A DNA stretch of 64,000 bases from assembly GCA_910586515.1 (NCBI GenBank), contig CAJUGL010000006.1, positions 24,942-88,941 on the forward strand, given 5' to 3'. Positions 45,450 to 54,876 of this stretch are shown one piece after another. Position 1 is the stretch's first letter. Each line of letters starts with the position of its first letter. A program made the translations under genes and the position numbers. Below the pieces are notes generated by a model. That model worked only from the letters and a program-made list of their open reading frames with translations, had not been told where the DNA came from and ran no database searches. The DNA is from an uncultured Acetatifactor sp. (GTDB taxonomy: Bacteria > Bacillota > Clostridia > Lachnospirales > Lachnospiraceae).

Positions 45450-46757
45450 TCACCGGGCTTCCGACGCAGTGAACCGTCTCCATTTTCCCTTTGCGCACAG
45501 CATGGACACCAGCCCCAGAATACCTACGGCAATCCACAGCGCCACCACAGCCTTCCAGCCGGCTCCCTCCGCCACGGCACCGAAACCATAGGTGGAGAGG
45601 GAACTTCCCACATAGGTAGCAGCGTTTAAAATGCCGGACACGGTGGAGACCTTGCCGAACCCGGCGAAATGTCCCGGAACCCTGCTGATCAGCATCAGGT
45701 TGATGCCGTGCATGCAGCCTGTGATCAGGGTCATCATCAGGATGCATACCGCAGGCGCGCTGTCAAAGGCCATAAGCATCAGGCCTCCCGACAGGGCTCC
45801 CGCCCCGAAAAGCAAAGCGGCCGTGGAGACCTCGCTCTTTATGCGGCTCAGCAGAAAAGAGGCAAACAGAGTGCTGAACACGGCAAACACGGGAAGCGCA
45901 GCCGCGGACAGGATGGAACTGGAATTGCTCATCCCGAATGTTTCACTCATGTATACCGGCATCCATGTGGTGATTCCGTCCCGAAGGGTTCCCTGCAGGA
46001 CAATGGCCAGAAGAATGAAAATCAGGGGCGCCTCCGCGAACAGCTGGGTGAAGGAAAGGGATGCACTGCCGCCCTCCGGCCGTCCCGCGCCTGCCGAAGG
46101 CTGTTTTGCCGCTTCCTGCGCCGCACCTGCCGACTGTCTCTCCGTCCCTTCAGTCTCCCCCACTGACTTCTCCGCCCGGCTGCCCAGCCCCAGGGTCTTC
46201 ACAAGCCAGAAAAAAGCAGCCGCCGTACCCAGAACCGCGGGAACAATAAATACCGCCTTCCAGCCGGATAAGTATATGCATACAGGCGTCAAAACGTAAA
46301 TTACTATGGTAGCCGCGGAAGACGCCATGGAAACCAGAACACAGCTGAGCCTGTACCATTTATCATTCAGCATCTCCGCCATGATGCGCACCATGGGCGG
46401 CCAGAGCATGGACTGAAAAAATCCGTTCAGGCACCACACCGGAACAATCACGCTCATCCTGGGAAACAGCGCTACCGCCATATTACAGGCGGATGCCCCA
46501 GCCAAGCCTCCGAAGATCATTTTCTGCGGACTGAACCGGTCTCCCAGAAAGCCGCAGACCAGCTGCCCCGCCCCGTAGCTCAGAAAGCACATGGTCACCG
46601 GCAGTCCGGCAATGCTTTTCCCGATCCCCAGGGCGCTCTGCAGTTCCACCATGCAGGCCGCATAATTCAGTCTTGTCAGATAACTCATAAAATAAGCAAG
46701 ACAACATAAAAAGCAGAGAAATCTCATCTCTTTTTCGGATGTAAGTCTTTTCGTCAT
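45450..46757 (-). CDS. MFS transporter
   Basis: A 435-residue protein with 12 predicted helices and a long hydrophilic loop between the two halves (about residues 195-235, rich in Glu, Gly and Ala). LTRLNYAACMVELQ and GQLVCGFLGDRFSPQKM are close to the organophosphate:phosphate antiporter group (GlpT/UhpT-like). The substrate could be a sugar phosphate or sugar; it sits beside the glycoside hydrolase genes. AAGGAG precedes the start. Direction of transport is inferred from the group. Confidence 0.85.
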   Translation of the reverse strand: MTKRLTSEKEMRFLCFLCCLAYFMSYLTRLNYAACMVELQSALGIGKSIAGLPVTMCFLSYGAGQLVCGFLGDRFSPQKMIFGGLAGASACNMAVALFPRMSVIVPVWCLNGFFQSMLWPPMVRIMAEMLNDKWYRLSCVLVSMASSAATIVIYVLTPVCIYLSGWKAVFIVPAVLGTAAAFFWLVKTLGLGSRAEKSVGETEGTERQSAGAAQEAAKQPSAGAGRPEGGSASLSFTQLFAEAPLIFILLAIVLQGTLRDGITTWMPVYMSETFGMSNSSSILSAAALPVFAVFSTLFASFLLSRIKSEVSTAALLFGAGALSGGLMLMAFDSAPAVCILMMTLITGCMHGINLMLISRVPGHFAGFGKVSTVSGILNAATYVGSSLSTYGFGAVAEGAGWKAVVALWIAVGILGLVSMLCAKGKWRRFTASEAR

Positions 46758-46859
46758 AACAGACAGTCTCCTTCCAATCCTTCCTTTTTAAAGATCTTAA
46801 GTCGTCAAAAATCATTTGCTTCCGGCTGATCTCCTTCAGCCTGTCACGGTCCAACCCGG

Positions 46860-47018
46860 ACTTTACTCATCCTATCATATGTATGCCGAAATGCCAAGTC
46901 ACCTGAGCCGTCTTTTTCGTTATTTTCGAACAAAGCACACGAAAACACTTCGCGGAATTATGCCTGCGCAGTAACCAATACATTTTCTGAATTACCCGGA
47001 AACGGCAGTCAGCAAAAC
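46860..47018. other. intergenic stretch between MFS and GH3 genes
   Basis: No gene is seen. It should hold the MFS promoter on the minus strand, but no clear pair of hexamers stands out. Confidence 0.4.
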
Positions 47019-47042
47019 GCCGGGAAGTCTGTCCTCCCCGGC
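47012..47042 (-). terminator. terminator after the GH3 gene
   Basis: GCCGGG and CCCGGC pair over a 12-base loop, followed on the minus strand by GTTTTGC. Confidence 0.75.
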
Positions 47043-47054
47043 ATCTTGTTTCGC

Positions 47055-48398
47055 CTATTCCCCGATCTCAAATTCTCCGGTGAGCAGAATATCCGCAGAA
47101 TTATCTCCCACCATGACCCGGAATACCCCAGGCTCCACATGCCACTCAAAGTTCCGGTTCAGTGTGCGCATCTGCCTGGAGCCGATTTTAAGCTCCACCC
47201 TCCTGCTCTCTCCGGGGTCCAGAGCAATCTTCTGAAAGCCCGCCAGTTCTTTCCTGGGTTTCACGGTGCCGGAAACCATATCCCGCAGATAAAGCTGCGC
47301 CGTCTCCTGGCCGAAGCGTCCCCCCGTATTGGTCACGGTAAAGGAAACCTTCACCTCCGCGCCCTTTTCCACAGCCTCCGCAGTCAGGCCGTCCCCCTCC
47401 ACCTGCAGGTCGCTGTACGCAAAATTGGTGTAGGTGAGGCCGTAGCCGAAGGGATACAAGGGATTCCAGTCCATCTCCACATAGCGCCATCCGCCTCCGG
47501 GCATCCGGTTATAATTGCAGGGCACCTGTCCCACGCTTCTGGGGAAGGACATGGGCAGCCGTCCGGAGGGATACGTTTTTCCGAACAGTACTTCCGCAAT
47601 GGCTCTGCCTCCCTTTTCCCCCGGGAACCAGCATTCCAGGATGGCCGGGATATGGGCTTCCTCCCAGGTCAGGGCAAGGGGCCTGCCGTTCTGCAGCACC
47701 AGAACCACCGGGGTTCCCGTGGCTGCGATTTCCTTCAGGAATTCCTGCTGCTTTCCGGGCAGTATCAGGTCCGTCCGGTCCAGATTCTCGCCGCTGGTCT
47801 CCCCATTGTCCCCCAGGCATACAATCGCCGCATCCGCTTTTTTCACCAGCTCCAGGGCAGGATTCCAGTCCTCCCGGCCCTTGTTGTAGCCCAGGACCAC
47901 CCTGGCGCCCCTGGCGTCATTGCAGAATTCCAGACGGATATCGTATTCCCTGCCTGCCTCAAAGGCAAAGTCCGCCATTCTCGCTTCACCCTCGGCCTCT
48001 CCTGCGTTTTTTTCCGTCTTCCGCTCTCCATCCGAAAGATTCCATGCGTCGATTAACAGTTTCCCGTCTACATATAAACGCATGCTGTCCTGACCCGGAA
48101 TGGCAAGGCAGCCCTGGAAGCTGCTCCGGGCTTTCAGCTTTCCGGTCCATGCCACGGAGAAGCATTCCGCGTTCACATCCGCATGGGGCTTGGCATAAAT
48201 CCAGTTGAAATTCACCATATAGTCCCTGCGGGTCACCACAGGTTCTCCGCTCAGGTCCCAGTTATTGTAATAGCGGGCGGTAAGCCCCTCCTCTCCCGTC
48301 TCATCAACAAACCAGTTGGGGTGGAAGGGAAAAACCTTCTCTCCCAGGTAGCTGCAGCCTTTTTCGTAGAGAACCGTCCTGCCCTCCCCTCTCTCCAT
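47055..48398 (-). CDS. GH3 C-terminal half with PA14 domain; catalytic barrel absent
   Basis: The 447 residues match only the second part of a GH3 beta-glucosidase: a PA14 carbohydrate-binding insert (about 35-150, GLTARYYNNWDLSGEPV, MRLYVDGKLLIDAW), the alpha/beta sandwich domain with the acid/base-region Glu residues (LGDNGETSGENLDRTDL), and a fibronectin III-like end. The N-terminal TIM barrel with the Asp nucleophile (about 300 residues) is missing. AGGAGGATAGAAA stands right before the ATG, so the shortened frame seems translatable. It lies 100 bp after the GH38 gene. It may be a decayed enzyme or a binding protein. Confidence 0.8.
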   Translation of the reverse strand: MERGEGRTVLYEKGCSYLGEKVFPFHPNWFVDETGEEGLTARYYNNWDLSGEPVVTRRDYMVNFNWIYAKPHADVNAECFSVAWTGKLKARSSFQGCLAIPGQDSMRLYVDGKLLIDAWNLSDGERKTEKNAGEAEGEARMADFAFEAGREYDIRLEFCNDARGARVVLGYNKGREDWNPALELVKKADAAIVCLGDNGETSGENLDRTDLILPGKQQEFLKEIAATGTPVVLVLQNGRPLALTWEEAHIPAILECWFPGEKGGRAIAEVLFGKTYPSGRLPMSFPRSVGQVPCNYNRMPGGGWRYVEMDWNPLYPFGYGLTYTNFAYSDLQVEGDGLTAEAVEKGAEVKVSFTVTNTGGRFGQETAQLYLRDMVSGTVKPRKELAGFQKIALDPGESRRVELKIGSRQMRTLNRNFEWHVEPGVFRVMVGDNSADILLTGEFEIGE

Positions 48399-48497
48399 TT
48401 TCTATCCTCCTGCCCGTCTGAGCGGGCATTTTGTTTATTTATCAGCGTGTTTATTTATGTTTTTCCGTTTTCATCGTTTCCGGACCTTCTCCCTGCG

Positions 48498-50897
48498 CTA
48501 ACCGGTGATAAAGCTCACCACGCCCATGTCGTTCTCCCGCAGCCTTGTCAGATTCTCCTCCAATGTGCCTTCCCTGAGTTCCAAAGCGTAGCAGAATTCT
48601 CCGAAACCGGACAAATCCATCTTAAAATTGGTCTCCCAGGTATTGTTCATGATCCAGCTGTATACGGGGCGATGATTATTTTCTTCCCGATTATCGCACA
48701 GCACAATGGGATGGCTCTCCATCTCTCCCATGTAGAGCAGGGGCGTATCCAGGGTATTGATGAGAATGCCCTGTTTTCCGTTCTGGTACAGCACGCCCTC
48801 GTCCGCGATATAATATTCCATATTCGTGCCCGGAAGCTGATCCACACCCGGACGCATGGCAACGCCGCCGTTGCGGATATAAAGCTCGCTCTCCGGCAGA
48901 TTCAGGGACAGAGGCAGATAAATGCTCTCAATGTCCTGACTTAAGGTTTTGGCTATGCGGAAGGTGAACTCGATTCTGGGCAGCTGTTTATACATCTTGA
49001 TGATAATGCTGGTGTAGGAAGTACCCTCCAGATCAAAGACCAGCTCCGTTCTGTCAAACACAGGACCGTGATCCAGAATCCGGATATCTTTCAGGTCTCC
49101 CTGATACTGCACCGCATGCAGTCCTCTCACATTTCTGCCCAGACATGCCCGCTCCCCATAGACGCCTTTACGGATTTCCGTATTTTCATAAATGGGGGTG
49201 AAGAAATTTTCCAGGACATCCCCGCCTTCCATTCCCCCTTTCAGCATTTCTCTGCCGGATTGTTTATTATAGAAAGAAGTAATACCCTCCCCTGTCTTCC
49301 AGGAAATCCGAAACCAGGGGTTCTCCAATCCGTAGGGAAGCTTATAGCTTTCCCTGTCATAGTCGTTGACAATATCCCTTACCCGTTCGGCCCCCACCCA
49401 GGCTGTGCGGGAGTAAAGCCCCTGCTCAGGCGCGGGCTTCTCCTCATAGGCGAACAGCTTCTCCTCACCCGGCTGAAATTCCGCCGCAAAGCTCACCCGC
49501 ACTCCTCTGGGATGAGACGAAAGCTGAACCGCCAATTCCTCTCCCGTCTTTTTATCCGTCACCTTCATGTCCGGGATTCCCGCTGTCTCCACATAGAATT
49601 CCACGGGAAGCAGTCCCTTCCTGCCGCTCATGGAGATGGCTTTTACCTCCCCTGCATTATTGTAATAGCGGAGGATATCTCCCAACAGATGATATTGCCG
49701 AATCCTCCGCAGGGACGCCGCCTCATGGGCCTTTGAGGCATAACCGGTTTTGCGGATATCCAGGTTTGTGACCATGGTTTCATATGGGCTTCCTATGGTG
49801 GCGGAATGTCCCCAGGTATGCTCCGCATACAGCAGGGCGTTGTGGGCGCAGTCTCTTGCAAGGGCCTGGTCATGCACGCCGGTTTTCTCCTCCAGGCGGT
49901 CGCAGATATGGGAAATCCGCAGAGCCTCCCTGTAATGTTTCACCGCATAGGGGGTGCTTCCCACACCGTTTCCCCACCAGTCGTTCATGGCCCCCCGGTA
50001 TACCGGGGCGTCCGCAGTCTTTTCCCGAATCAGATCATACAGCTCCTGCAGGGTCAGCATATGCAGGGTGACTTCTTCTCCGAAACGCCGGTTAAAATCA
50101 TTCACTGCAGCGATAATGGCCGGATTGGCCGGCGCGTTGTCGGAGAAGACTCCGCTGACGCTGGTAATATAAAAGTCGTAAGGATAACCGCTCTCCTCGT
50201 ATTCCGCAATACTTTTTTCCAGCTTATCATGCAGGGCTTCCAAAGCCGTTTCATCCCTGCCCAGGCAGCTCTCCGCGCAGGCATATACATTTTTGCTGAA
50301 AACGATTCCCAGAGCATTGCCCAGATTGTAATGCTCCCCGCTCCACACCAGGAGACGCTTTCCCCCTTCGTTTTCCCAGAAGTATGGCTTCTGGTTCTGG
50401 TACAGGGGGTACATGCCGTGATGGGTATGGATATTGGTAAACAAAAATTCAATGCCGTTATTGATCAGAACATCCCTTGCCCCCAGGGAAATCCCGTTGA
50501 TATCCGCGTTCATTGCCGTTTTTACCGGACATCCCCGGGCCGTAAAGATTTCCTGCATTCCGGCGGTCTTTTGATGCAGCATCTGTACCTCCGTCAGGTC
50601 TGTGCCGTTGAGATAGGAGGCGGAGATGCCGATATTTCCTCTCCGAACCAACTCGAAAAAATCTGCCTTCTCCCCTTCGGAGGCGCTCTCCAGGAACTGT
50701 TCCACGCAGAAGTAAGTCTCACAGTTCCATTTGAAATCCTTCTCCTGGCTGCCGGTTTCGTATCCCTTCTTGATCATGGAGACGGCATTCCGCATATTGT
50801 TTACCTGGTTGTAGATAATCTGTTCCTGTAAATCCGTATAACCGATGTCTGTGTGAGAATGGTGGATTATGTATACGTTTTTGATCTTACTGCCCAT
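48498..50897 (-). CDS. GH38 alpha-mannosidase-like glycosidase
   Basis: A 799-residue cytoplasmic protein. The N-terminal GH38 domain has the zinc ligands in HHSHTDIGYTD and the nucleophile Asp in MNADINGIS. A mid-region His-containing block (AEHTWGHSATIG) supplies further ligands, and the C-terminal half is the beta-sandwich domain. It would remove alpha-mannose residues, for example from N-glycan pieces. The start at MGSKIKNVYII is set by AAAAGGAGCAGCT; an in-frame ATG 28 codons earlier is weak and falls at the predicted transcript start. A strong promoter with a palindromic operator lies upstream. Confidence 0.88.
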   Translation of the reverse strand: MGSKIKNVYIIHHSHTDIGYTDLQEQIIYNQVNNMRNAVSMIKKGYETGSQEKDFKWNCETYFCVEQFLESASEGEKADFFELVRRGNIGISASYLNGTDLTEVQMLHQKTAGMQEIFTARGCPVKTAMNADINGISLGARDVLINNGIEFLFTNIHTHHGMYPLYQNQKPYFWENEGGKRLLVWSGEHYNLGNALGIVFSKNVYACAESCLGRDETALEALHDKLEKSIAEYEESGYPYDFYITSVSGVFSDNAPANPAIIAAVNDFNRRFGEEVTLHMLTLQELYDLIREKTADAPVYRGAMNDWWGNGVGSTPYAVKHYREALRISHICDRLEEKTGVHDQALARDCAHNALLYAEHTWGHSATIGSPYETMVTNLDIRKTGYASKAHEAASLRRIRQYHLLGDILRYYNNAGEVKAISMSGRKGLLPVEFYVETAGIPDMKVTDKKTGEELAVQLSSHPRGVRVSFAAEFQPGEEKLFAYEEKPAPEQGLYSRTAWVGAERVRDIVNDYDRESYKLPYGLENPWFRISWKTGEGITSFYNKQSGREMLKGGMEGGDVLENFFTPIYENTEIRKGVYGERACLGRNVRGLHAVQYQGDLKDIRILDHGPVFDRTELVFDLEGTSYTSIIIKMYKQLPRIEFTFRIAKTLSQDIESIYLPLSLNLPESELYIRNGGVAMRPGVDQLPGTNMEYYIADEGVLYQNGKQGILINTLDTPLLYMGEMESHPIVLCDNREENNHRPVYSWIMNNTWETNFKMDLSGFGEFCYALELREGTLEENLTRLRENDMGVVSFITG

Positions 50898-50987
50898 AGC
50901 TGCTCCTTTTCTAATATCTTTATTTCGACCAACACTCCTCATTGCCTGATCAGACTTCCTGCTCTGAATACAATCCTTCATTTGAGA

Positions 50988-51016
50988 ATTATAACATTTT
51001 ACGCTTTATTTGTAAA
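50988..51016 (-). promoter_or_regulatory. promoter of the GH38 gene
   Basis: Minus-strand TTTACA (51016-51011), 17-base spacer, TATAAT (50993-50988). The -35 box lies inside one arm of the palindrome at 51009-51051. Confidence 0.82.
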
Positions 51017-51051
51017 TACAGTATATATATTTCAAAAAATGTATTTACAAA
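51009..51051. promoter_or_regulatory. palindromic operator TTTGTAAATACA / TGTATTTACAAA
   Basis: Two perfect 12-base inverted arms (51009-51020 and 51040-51051) are separated by 19 bases. The position over the -35 box suggests repression; the GntR regulator at 56 kb is a candidate partner. Confidence 0.75.
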
Positions 51052-51121
51052 CTATATCTCAAAAATCTAATTTCAGCCCTCCGGCAAACCTACCGCCGGG
51101 TAACTGTTTCAAAAGCCAACA

Positions 51122-51153
51122 AAAAATCTCCATTACAATCAATGGAGATTTTT
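51122..51153 (-). terminator. terminator after GH29 gene 2
   Basis: AAAATCTCCATT and AATGGAGATTTTT form a long stem, followed by T residues on the minus strand. Confidence 0.85.
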
Positions 51154-51214
51154 CACCCTGTTCAAAACAGGAAAGATTCATATTACGCTGTTCCGCCGCA
51201 GTTTATCTGCCGCT

Positions 51215-52504
51215 TCAGTCATTATTCGTCACAACTTCGCCGTGTCCCAGATTGTAGGTAATCTCTCCTTCCAGTTCCACTTTCAGCACAGTGGTCAGCG
51301 GATGCATCTGCATCTTGTCCGCCCGGATCCACAGGGTCCCCGGGATACCGCTCCAGGGCAGGGAGCCCGTATAGCTGAAGGAAAGCTCCTCTCCTGTGTG
51401 AAGAACGCTGACCTTCTTCACGGGAGTCTTCACCCCTTTCACACACAGGAACTCAGAGGGCTGATCATACACAAAAAGGTAGATGGTCTTCTTGTCCGCG
51501 GACAAAGTGCTGCCGCCCAGGAACTGATTATAGCTCAGACCCTTCTCTGTCTCATAGATGGCCTCCTCATTGTCATGAATGAACTGTCCCAGATCCTCCA
51601 GTACCTTCACCTGCCGTTCATCCAGAGTGCCGTCCTCCTTTGGCCCTACATCCAGAAGCAGCTTTCCGCCCAAAGTCAGGCAGTCGCAGAACATACGGAT
51701 CACCTGGCGGCTGGTCTTGTAATGATTGTCGGAAGGACGGTATCCCCAGGAACTGTTGATGGTGGTGCAGAACTCCCACACACCCTTAGGTCCCATCAGC
51801 GGAATGCCCTGTTCCGGCGTCTCATAGTCCCCGTAGCCCTGGAGACGGGAATTCACGATAATGTTGGGATTCAGGGACTGAAGATATTCCTTGAATTCCT
51901 TTGCCTTCCACTGGTTCGCGCTGCGCTCCCAGTCTCCGTCGAACCACAGCAGATCCACTGTGCCGTAATTGGTCATCAGCTCTCTCATCTGATTATTGTT
52001 GAACTCCAGGAACTCCTGCCACTTCTCCGGATCCTCCGGTCCTCCCGCGGGAGTGGCAAATACATCCTTCAGATGATTCTGAGGATCAGAGCCTTCCGGA
52101 TAAACCGTCCTGTAGCGGGGATCGGACCAGTCGATGAGGGAGAAATAAATTCCCACCTTCATGCCGGCCTCTCTGACCGCCGCCGTATATTCCTTGATCA
52201 GATCCCGTTTCGCCGGGGTCTTTTTCACCACGTTCAAATCGGAATACTGAGTATCAAACAACGCTACACCGTCATGATGTTTGGAAGTCAGCACCACATA
52301 CTGAGCTCCTGCGCGCTTGAACAAATCCGCCCATGCCGCCGCGTCAAATTTGGATGCCGTGAAGCCGTCGCACTGCTTCATGTAATCCTCATAGGAAATG
52401 GCGCCGTTATGGAAAGACCATGACTCCGACACGTCTCCCACGGCATAGATACCCCAATGGATAAAGATACCCAGTTTCGCCTTTTTGAACCACTCCTGCA
52501 TCAT
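51215..52504 (-). CDS. alpha-L-fucosidase (GH29), short type
   Basis: A 429-residue protein starting EWFKKAKLGIFIHWGIYAVG, the classic GH29 start. It has VVLTSKHHDGVALFDTQYSD, the nucleophile Asp in VDLLWFDGDWE, and a C-terminal beta domain (about 335-429). No signal peptide, so it acts on imported glycans. AAGGAGGATTTTCATT precedes two adjacent ATGs; either could serve. It lies 171 bp after the URO-D-like gene on the same strand and is followed by a terminator, so GH38 is transcribed separately. Confidence 0.92.
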   Translation of the reverse strand: MMQEWFKKAKLGIFIHWGIYAVGDVSESWSFHNGAISYEDYMKQCDGFTASKFDAAAWADLFKRAGAQYVVLTSKHHDGVALFDTQYSDLNVVKKTPAKRDLIKEYTAAVREAGMKVGIYFSLIDWSDPRYRTVYPEGSDPQNHLKDVFATPAGGPEDPEKWQEFLEFNNNQMRELMTNYGTVDLLWFDGDWERSANQWKAKEFKEYLQSLNPNIIVNSRLQGYGDYETPEQGIPLMGPKGVWEFCTTINSSWGYRPSDNHYKTSRQVIRMFCDCLTLGGKLLLDVGPKEDGTLDERQVKVLEDLGQFIHDNEEAIYETEKGLSYNQFLGGSTLSADKKTIYLFVYDQPSEFLCVKGVKTPVKKVSVLHTGEELSFSYTGSLPWSGIPGTLWIRADKMQMHPLTTVLKVELEGEITYNLGHGEVVTNND

Positions 52505-52675
52505 AATGAAAATCCTCCTTGCCGATTCCGGCTATGTTTATTGTCGTAAAAGTCCGGCGCATATTCCGGACTGTCACGCCTGCTGCCTCTCCCGGACGCG
52601 TTCCGGCCTTCCCGCCCCCGGAAACCGTTCCGTTTCCCCCTGCGGACTGGGAACAGCCTCCTGCCCGGAGAGCCG

Positions 52676-53782
52676 CTACCAACAGTTTACAATCTCTTCC
52701 TTGATAATGTCAACATATCTTTTCGCTTTCTTTACATCTTTATTGATGGTGTACACATCCCTCTGGGTGATCTCCATACAGCACCCTTTCGCCGCCTGCA
52801 GACTCTTCCTGATATGACTCCGAAAAGCCTCCTCATCCAGCGTCGTCCCCGTACCCAGATAATTTGGACTGGGCTTTCGGTGGAAGATGATCTTGCTGCC
52901 CCGAAGCCTTTCTCCCATGTATTCCTCATTGCACCATGGAGAGATGGACACCTTCCGGAGATTTGCCAGTTTGGAGATACAGTTATCCCATACCGGATCC
53001 ACCGGCTCACAGCAGCCGTAGGAGATCAGTCCGAAACTTTCCGAAATCTTTTTATAACAGGGGAAAATAAATTCCTCGAACATCTCCGGAGAGATGCCCA
53101 CCGTCTCCTGGGAATCCATAAAGCCCCACACATCCCCTGCGGTATAGCTGCCCGGCGCTTTCCCCTGGGGAAGGGTATGATTATAGTACCAGCTGCCCTG
53201 TCCCAGGAAACCGCCTCCTGTGGTGGGAAGAATCAGCCCTTCCTTTTCAAGAAGACGGTAGTACGCCAATGTATCATCGGCAATCCGTCTCATCATCTCC
53301 TTGAACAGTTCCGGATAATCATTCATGGAAAACATCATGGTCTCCATGCTCATCAAATGAACCACCATCTGGGTAGGCACGGAATACAGACAGCTTCCCT
53401 CCAGACGCACCGGAAGAATATCCCCGAATATTTCCTCCAGAGCCGCTTTCCGCTCCAGGGATGCCCGGGGATTCACCCCGAACTGCGTCTCCCCCAGTTT
53501 CTCCCAGTCCTCTTCCAGATCCTGGATCTGAGGAATGAAATGATGTCCAACGCTTGCATTCCCTGCCGCGTCCCTGGCTCCCTCTACCTTTACCGGAAGC
53601 CCGAACAGGGTAAAATAACTGTCATAGCCCATGCCGTAATAGTCCGGCGTCACCCTGTCGTCATCGAACAGTTCCTGATTCAGGAAATTCCCATACAGCG
53701 TCCGCTCAATCTGCCGGGCAAACTCCCCGGAACACTGCATGCGCTCAGGCAGAATCTCCTGCTCAAAGGTACCCATCTCCAA
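52676..53782 (-). CDS. uroporphyrinogen decarboxylase-like protein, 5' end lost
   Basis: The 368 residues show a URO-D/CmuA-type barrel protein (EMFEEFIFPCYKKISESFG, YGCCEPVDPVWDNCISKL, KPSPNYLGTGTTLDEEAF). In Lachnospiraceae glycan clusters such proteins lie beside glycosidases; their reaction is not known, and heme synthesis is unlikely. In-frame coding sense continues upstream of the first ATG for about 23 codons (LKRREEWYRHNELQGERPL) to near 53853, with no start codon or ribosome binding site. So the true start was removed by the deletion that also cut the sugar-binding protein gene. Whether it is still expressed is doubtful. Confidence 0.65.
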   Translation of the reverse strand: MEMGTFEQEILPERMQCSGEFARQIERTLYGNFLNQELFDDDRVTPDYYGMGYDSYFTLFGLPVKVEGARDAAGNASVGHHFIPQIQDLEEDWEKLGETQFGVNPRASLERKAALEEIFGDILPVRLEGSCLYSVPTQMVVHLMSMETMMFSMNDYPELFKEMMRRIADDTLAYYRLLEKEGLILPTTGGGFLGQGSWYYNHTLPQGKAPGSYTAGDVWGFMDSQETVGISPEMFEEFIFPCYKKISESFGLISYGCCEPVDPVWDNCISKLANLRKVSISPWCNEEYMGERLRGSKIIFHRKPSPNYLGTGTTLDEEAFRSHIRKSLQAAKGCCMEITQRDVYTINKDVKKAKRYVDIIKEEIVNCW

Positions 53783-53896
53783 ATGAATCAGAGGCCGCTC
53801 CCCCTGCAGCTCATTGTGGCGGTACCATTCCTCCCGCCGTTTCAGATTACATTCCTACACGCATTTATACGAAATAATAACATATTTTTATATGTC

Positions 53897-53925
53897 TTGA
53901 CATATCCGCCGCATTATTGTATATT
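53897..53925 (+). promoter_or_regulatory. strong orphan promoter
   Basis: TTGACA (53897-53902), 17-base spacer, TATATT (53920-53925), reading toward the broken sugar-binding protein gene. ACATAT/ATATGT lies just upstream. Confidence 0.82.
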
Positions 53926-54082
53926 GAAAGAAAGCGGTATCTGCAACATTTTTTCATTTGGACAAAGTATATAAATGCAGATTCTTTTCTGGGATATTTT
54001 GTCTGAATTAAAACACTGAAAATAAGCATTATGCACAAAAATATAATGCTTCAAATGGTATACTTTGTGAGAAATTCCGATT

Positions 54083-54785
54083 ATGGGCCTGTCGCTTTCG
54101 CTGCATCTGGGATACCTGTGCGGTTACTTCGGCTGTTCCATTGACAACAACGGCTTTACCATGGACGGCGATCAGCTGGTATTCGGCGCAACCTCCCAGC
54201 AGTACAAGCAGGGCATTGAGTATCTGGCAAGCCTGTATGCGGAAGGTCTGGTGGATCCGGAGCTCTTTACCCAGGATGCCGCTACCTGGAAGGCAAGAGG
54301 CGCACAGGATATCTTCGGCGTATCCATCATGTATGCCTCCAGTGATATCAATCCCTATCCCGCAGGCACCGTTCCCGAGTGGGAAGCCGTTCCCGTGCTG
54401 AAGGGAGATGGTGTTGACACGCCTGTATGGCTGCGCAATACCTATGGTACCAGTGTATTGAAAAACCAGGTGGTCATCACGGATAATGCCGAGCTTCAAG
54501 GTAAAAGAGGAAGTGGAAGCTTATCAGGAGACCGTGCCCAGAGACGCTTTATATGAGCCTTACCTGACTGAGAATATTGTTCCTACCGGCTGGCCGAATC
54601 TGGACAATGCAGAGGAGCTCTCCGAGCTGCAGACCGCCATCAAGGATTATGTCTCACAGTGCCAGGCGAAATGGGTAAGCGGCCAGTCCGATATCAACGC
54701 CGACTGGGACGGCTATCTTGCCCAGCTCGACAAACTGGGCCTTCAACGGCTCCTTGAATTAAAGGGCGCCGTCAAGGGCGAATAA
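54083..54785 (+). pseudogene. extracellular sugar-binding protein remnant (ABC importer)
   Basis: The plus strand encodes the C-terminal part of a family 1 solute-binding protein (DGDQLVFGATSQQYKQGIEY, LASLYAEGLVDPELFTQDA, PVLKGDGVDTPVWLRNTYG). It then shifts frame near 54490 and ends with LYEPYLTENIVPTGWPNL and WDGYLAQLDKLGL. The signal peptide and N-terminal half are missing, and some residues are lost at the frame change. Its permease partners are not in the window. This marks loss of a carbohydrate importer from the glycan cluster. Confidence 0.85.
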
Positions 54786-54806
54786 CGGAAAATACCGTTC
54801 CATAAA

Positions 54807-54858
54807 ACAGGGCTGCCGCATCGAGGATCAAAAAAATCCACGATATGACAGCCCTGTT
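54807..54858. terminator. bidirectional terminator
   Basis: ACAGGGCTG and CAGCCCTGT pair; T-rich bases follow on both strands. It lies between the convergent sugar-binding remnant and the oxidoreductase gene. Confidence 0.75.
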
Positions 54859-54876
54859 TCTATACAGTTATTTCCA

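Noticed and set aside
52676..53782. True uroporphyrinogen decarboxylase of heme synthesis (hemE)
   Set aside because: Placed among glycosidases with no heme genes, and the sequence is of the divergent URO-D/CmuA-like group.
54083..54785. Two small separate genes on the plus strand
   Set aside because: The two frames are successive parts of one solute-binding protein with a frame break and missing N-terminus.
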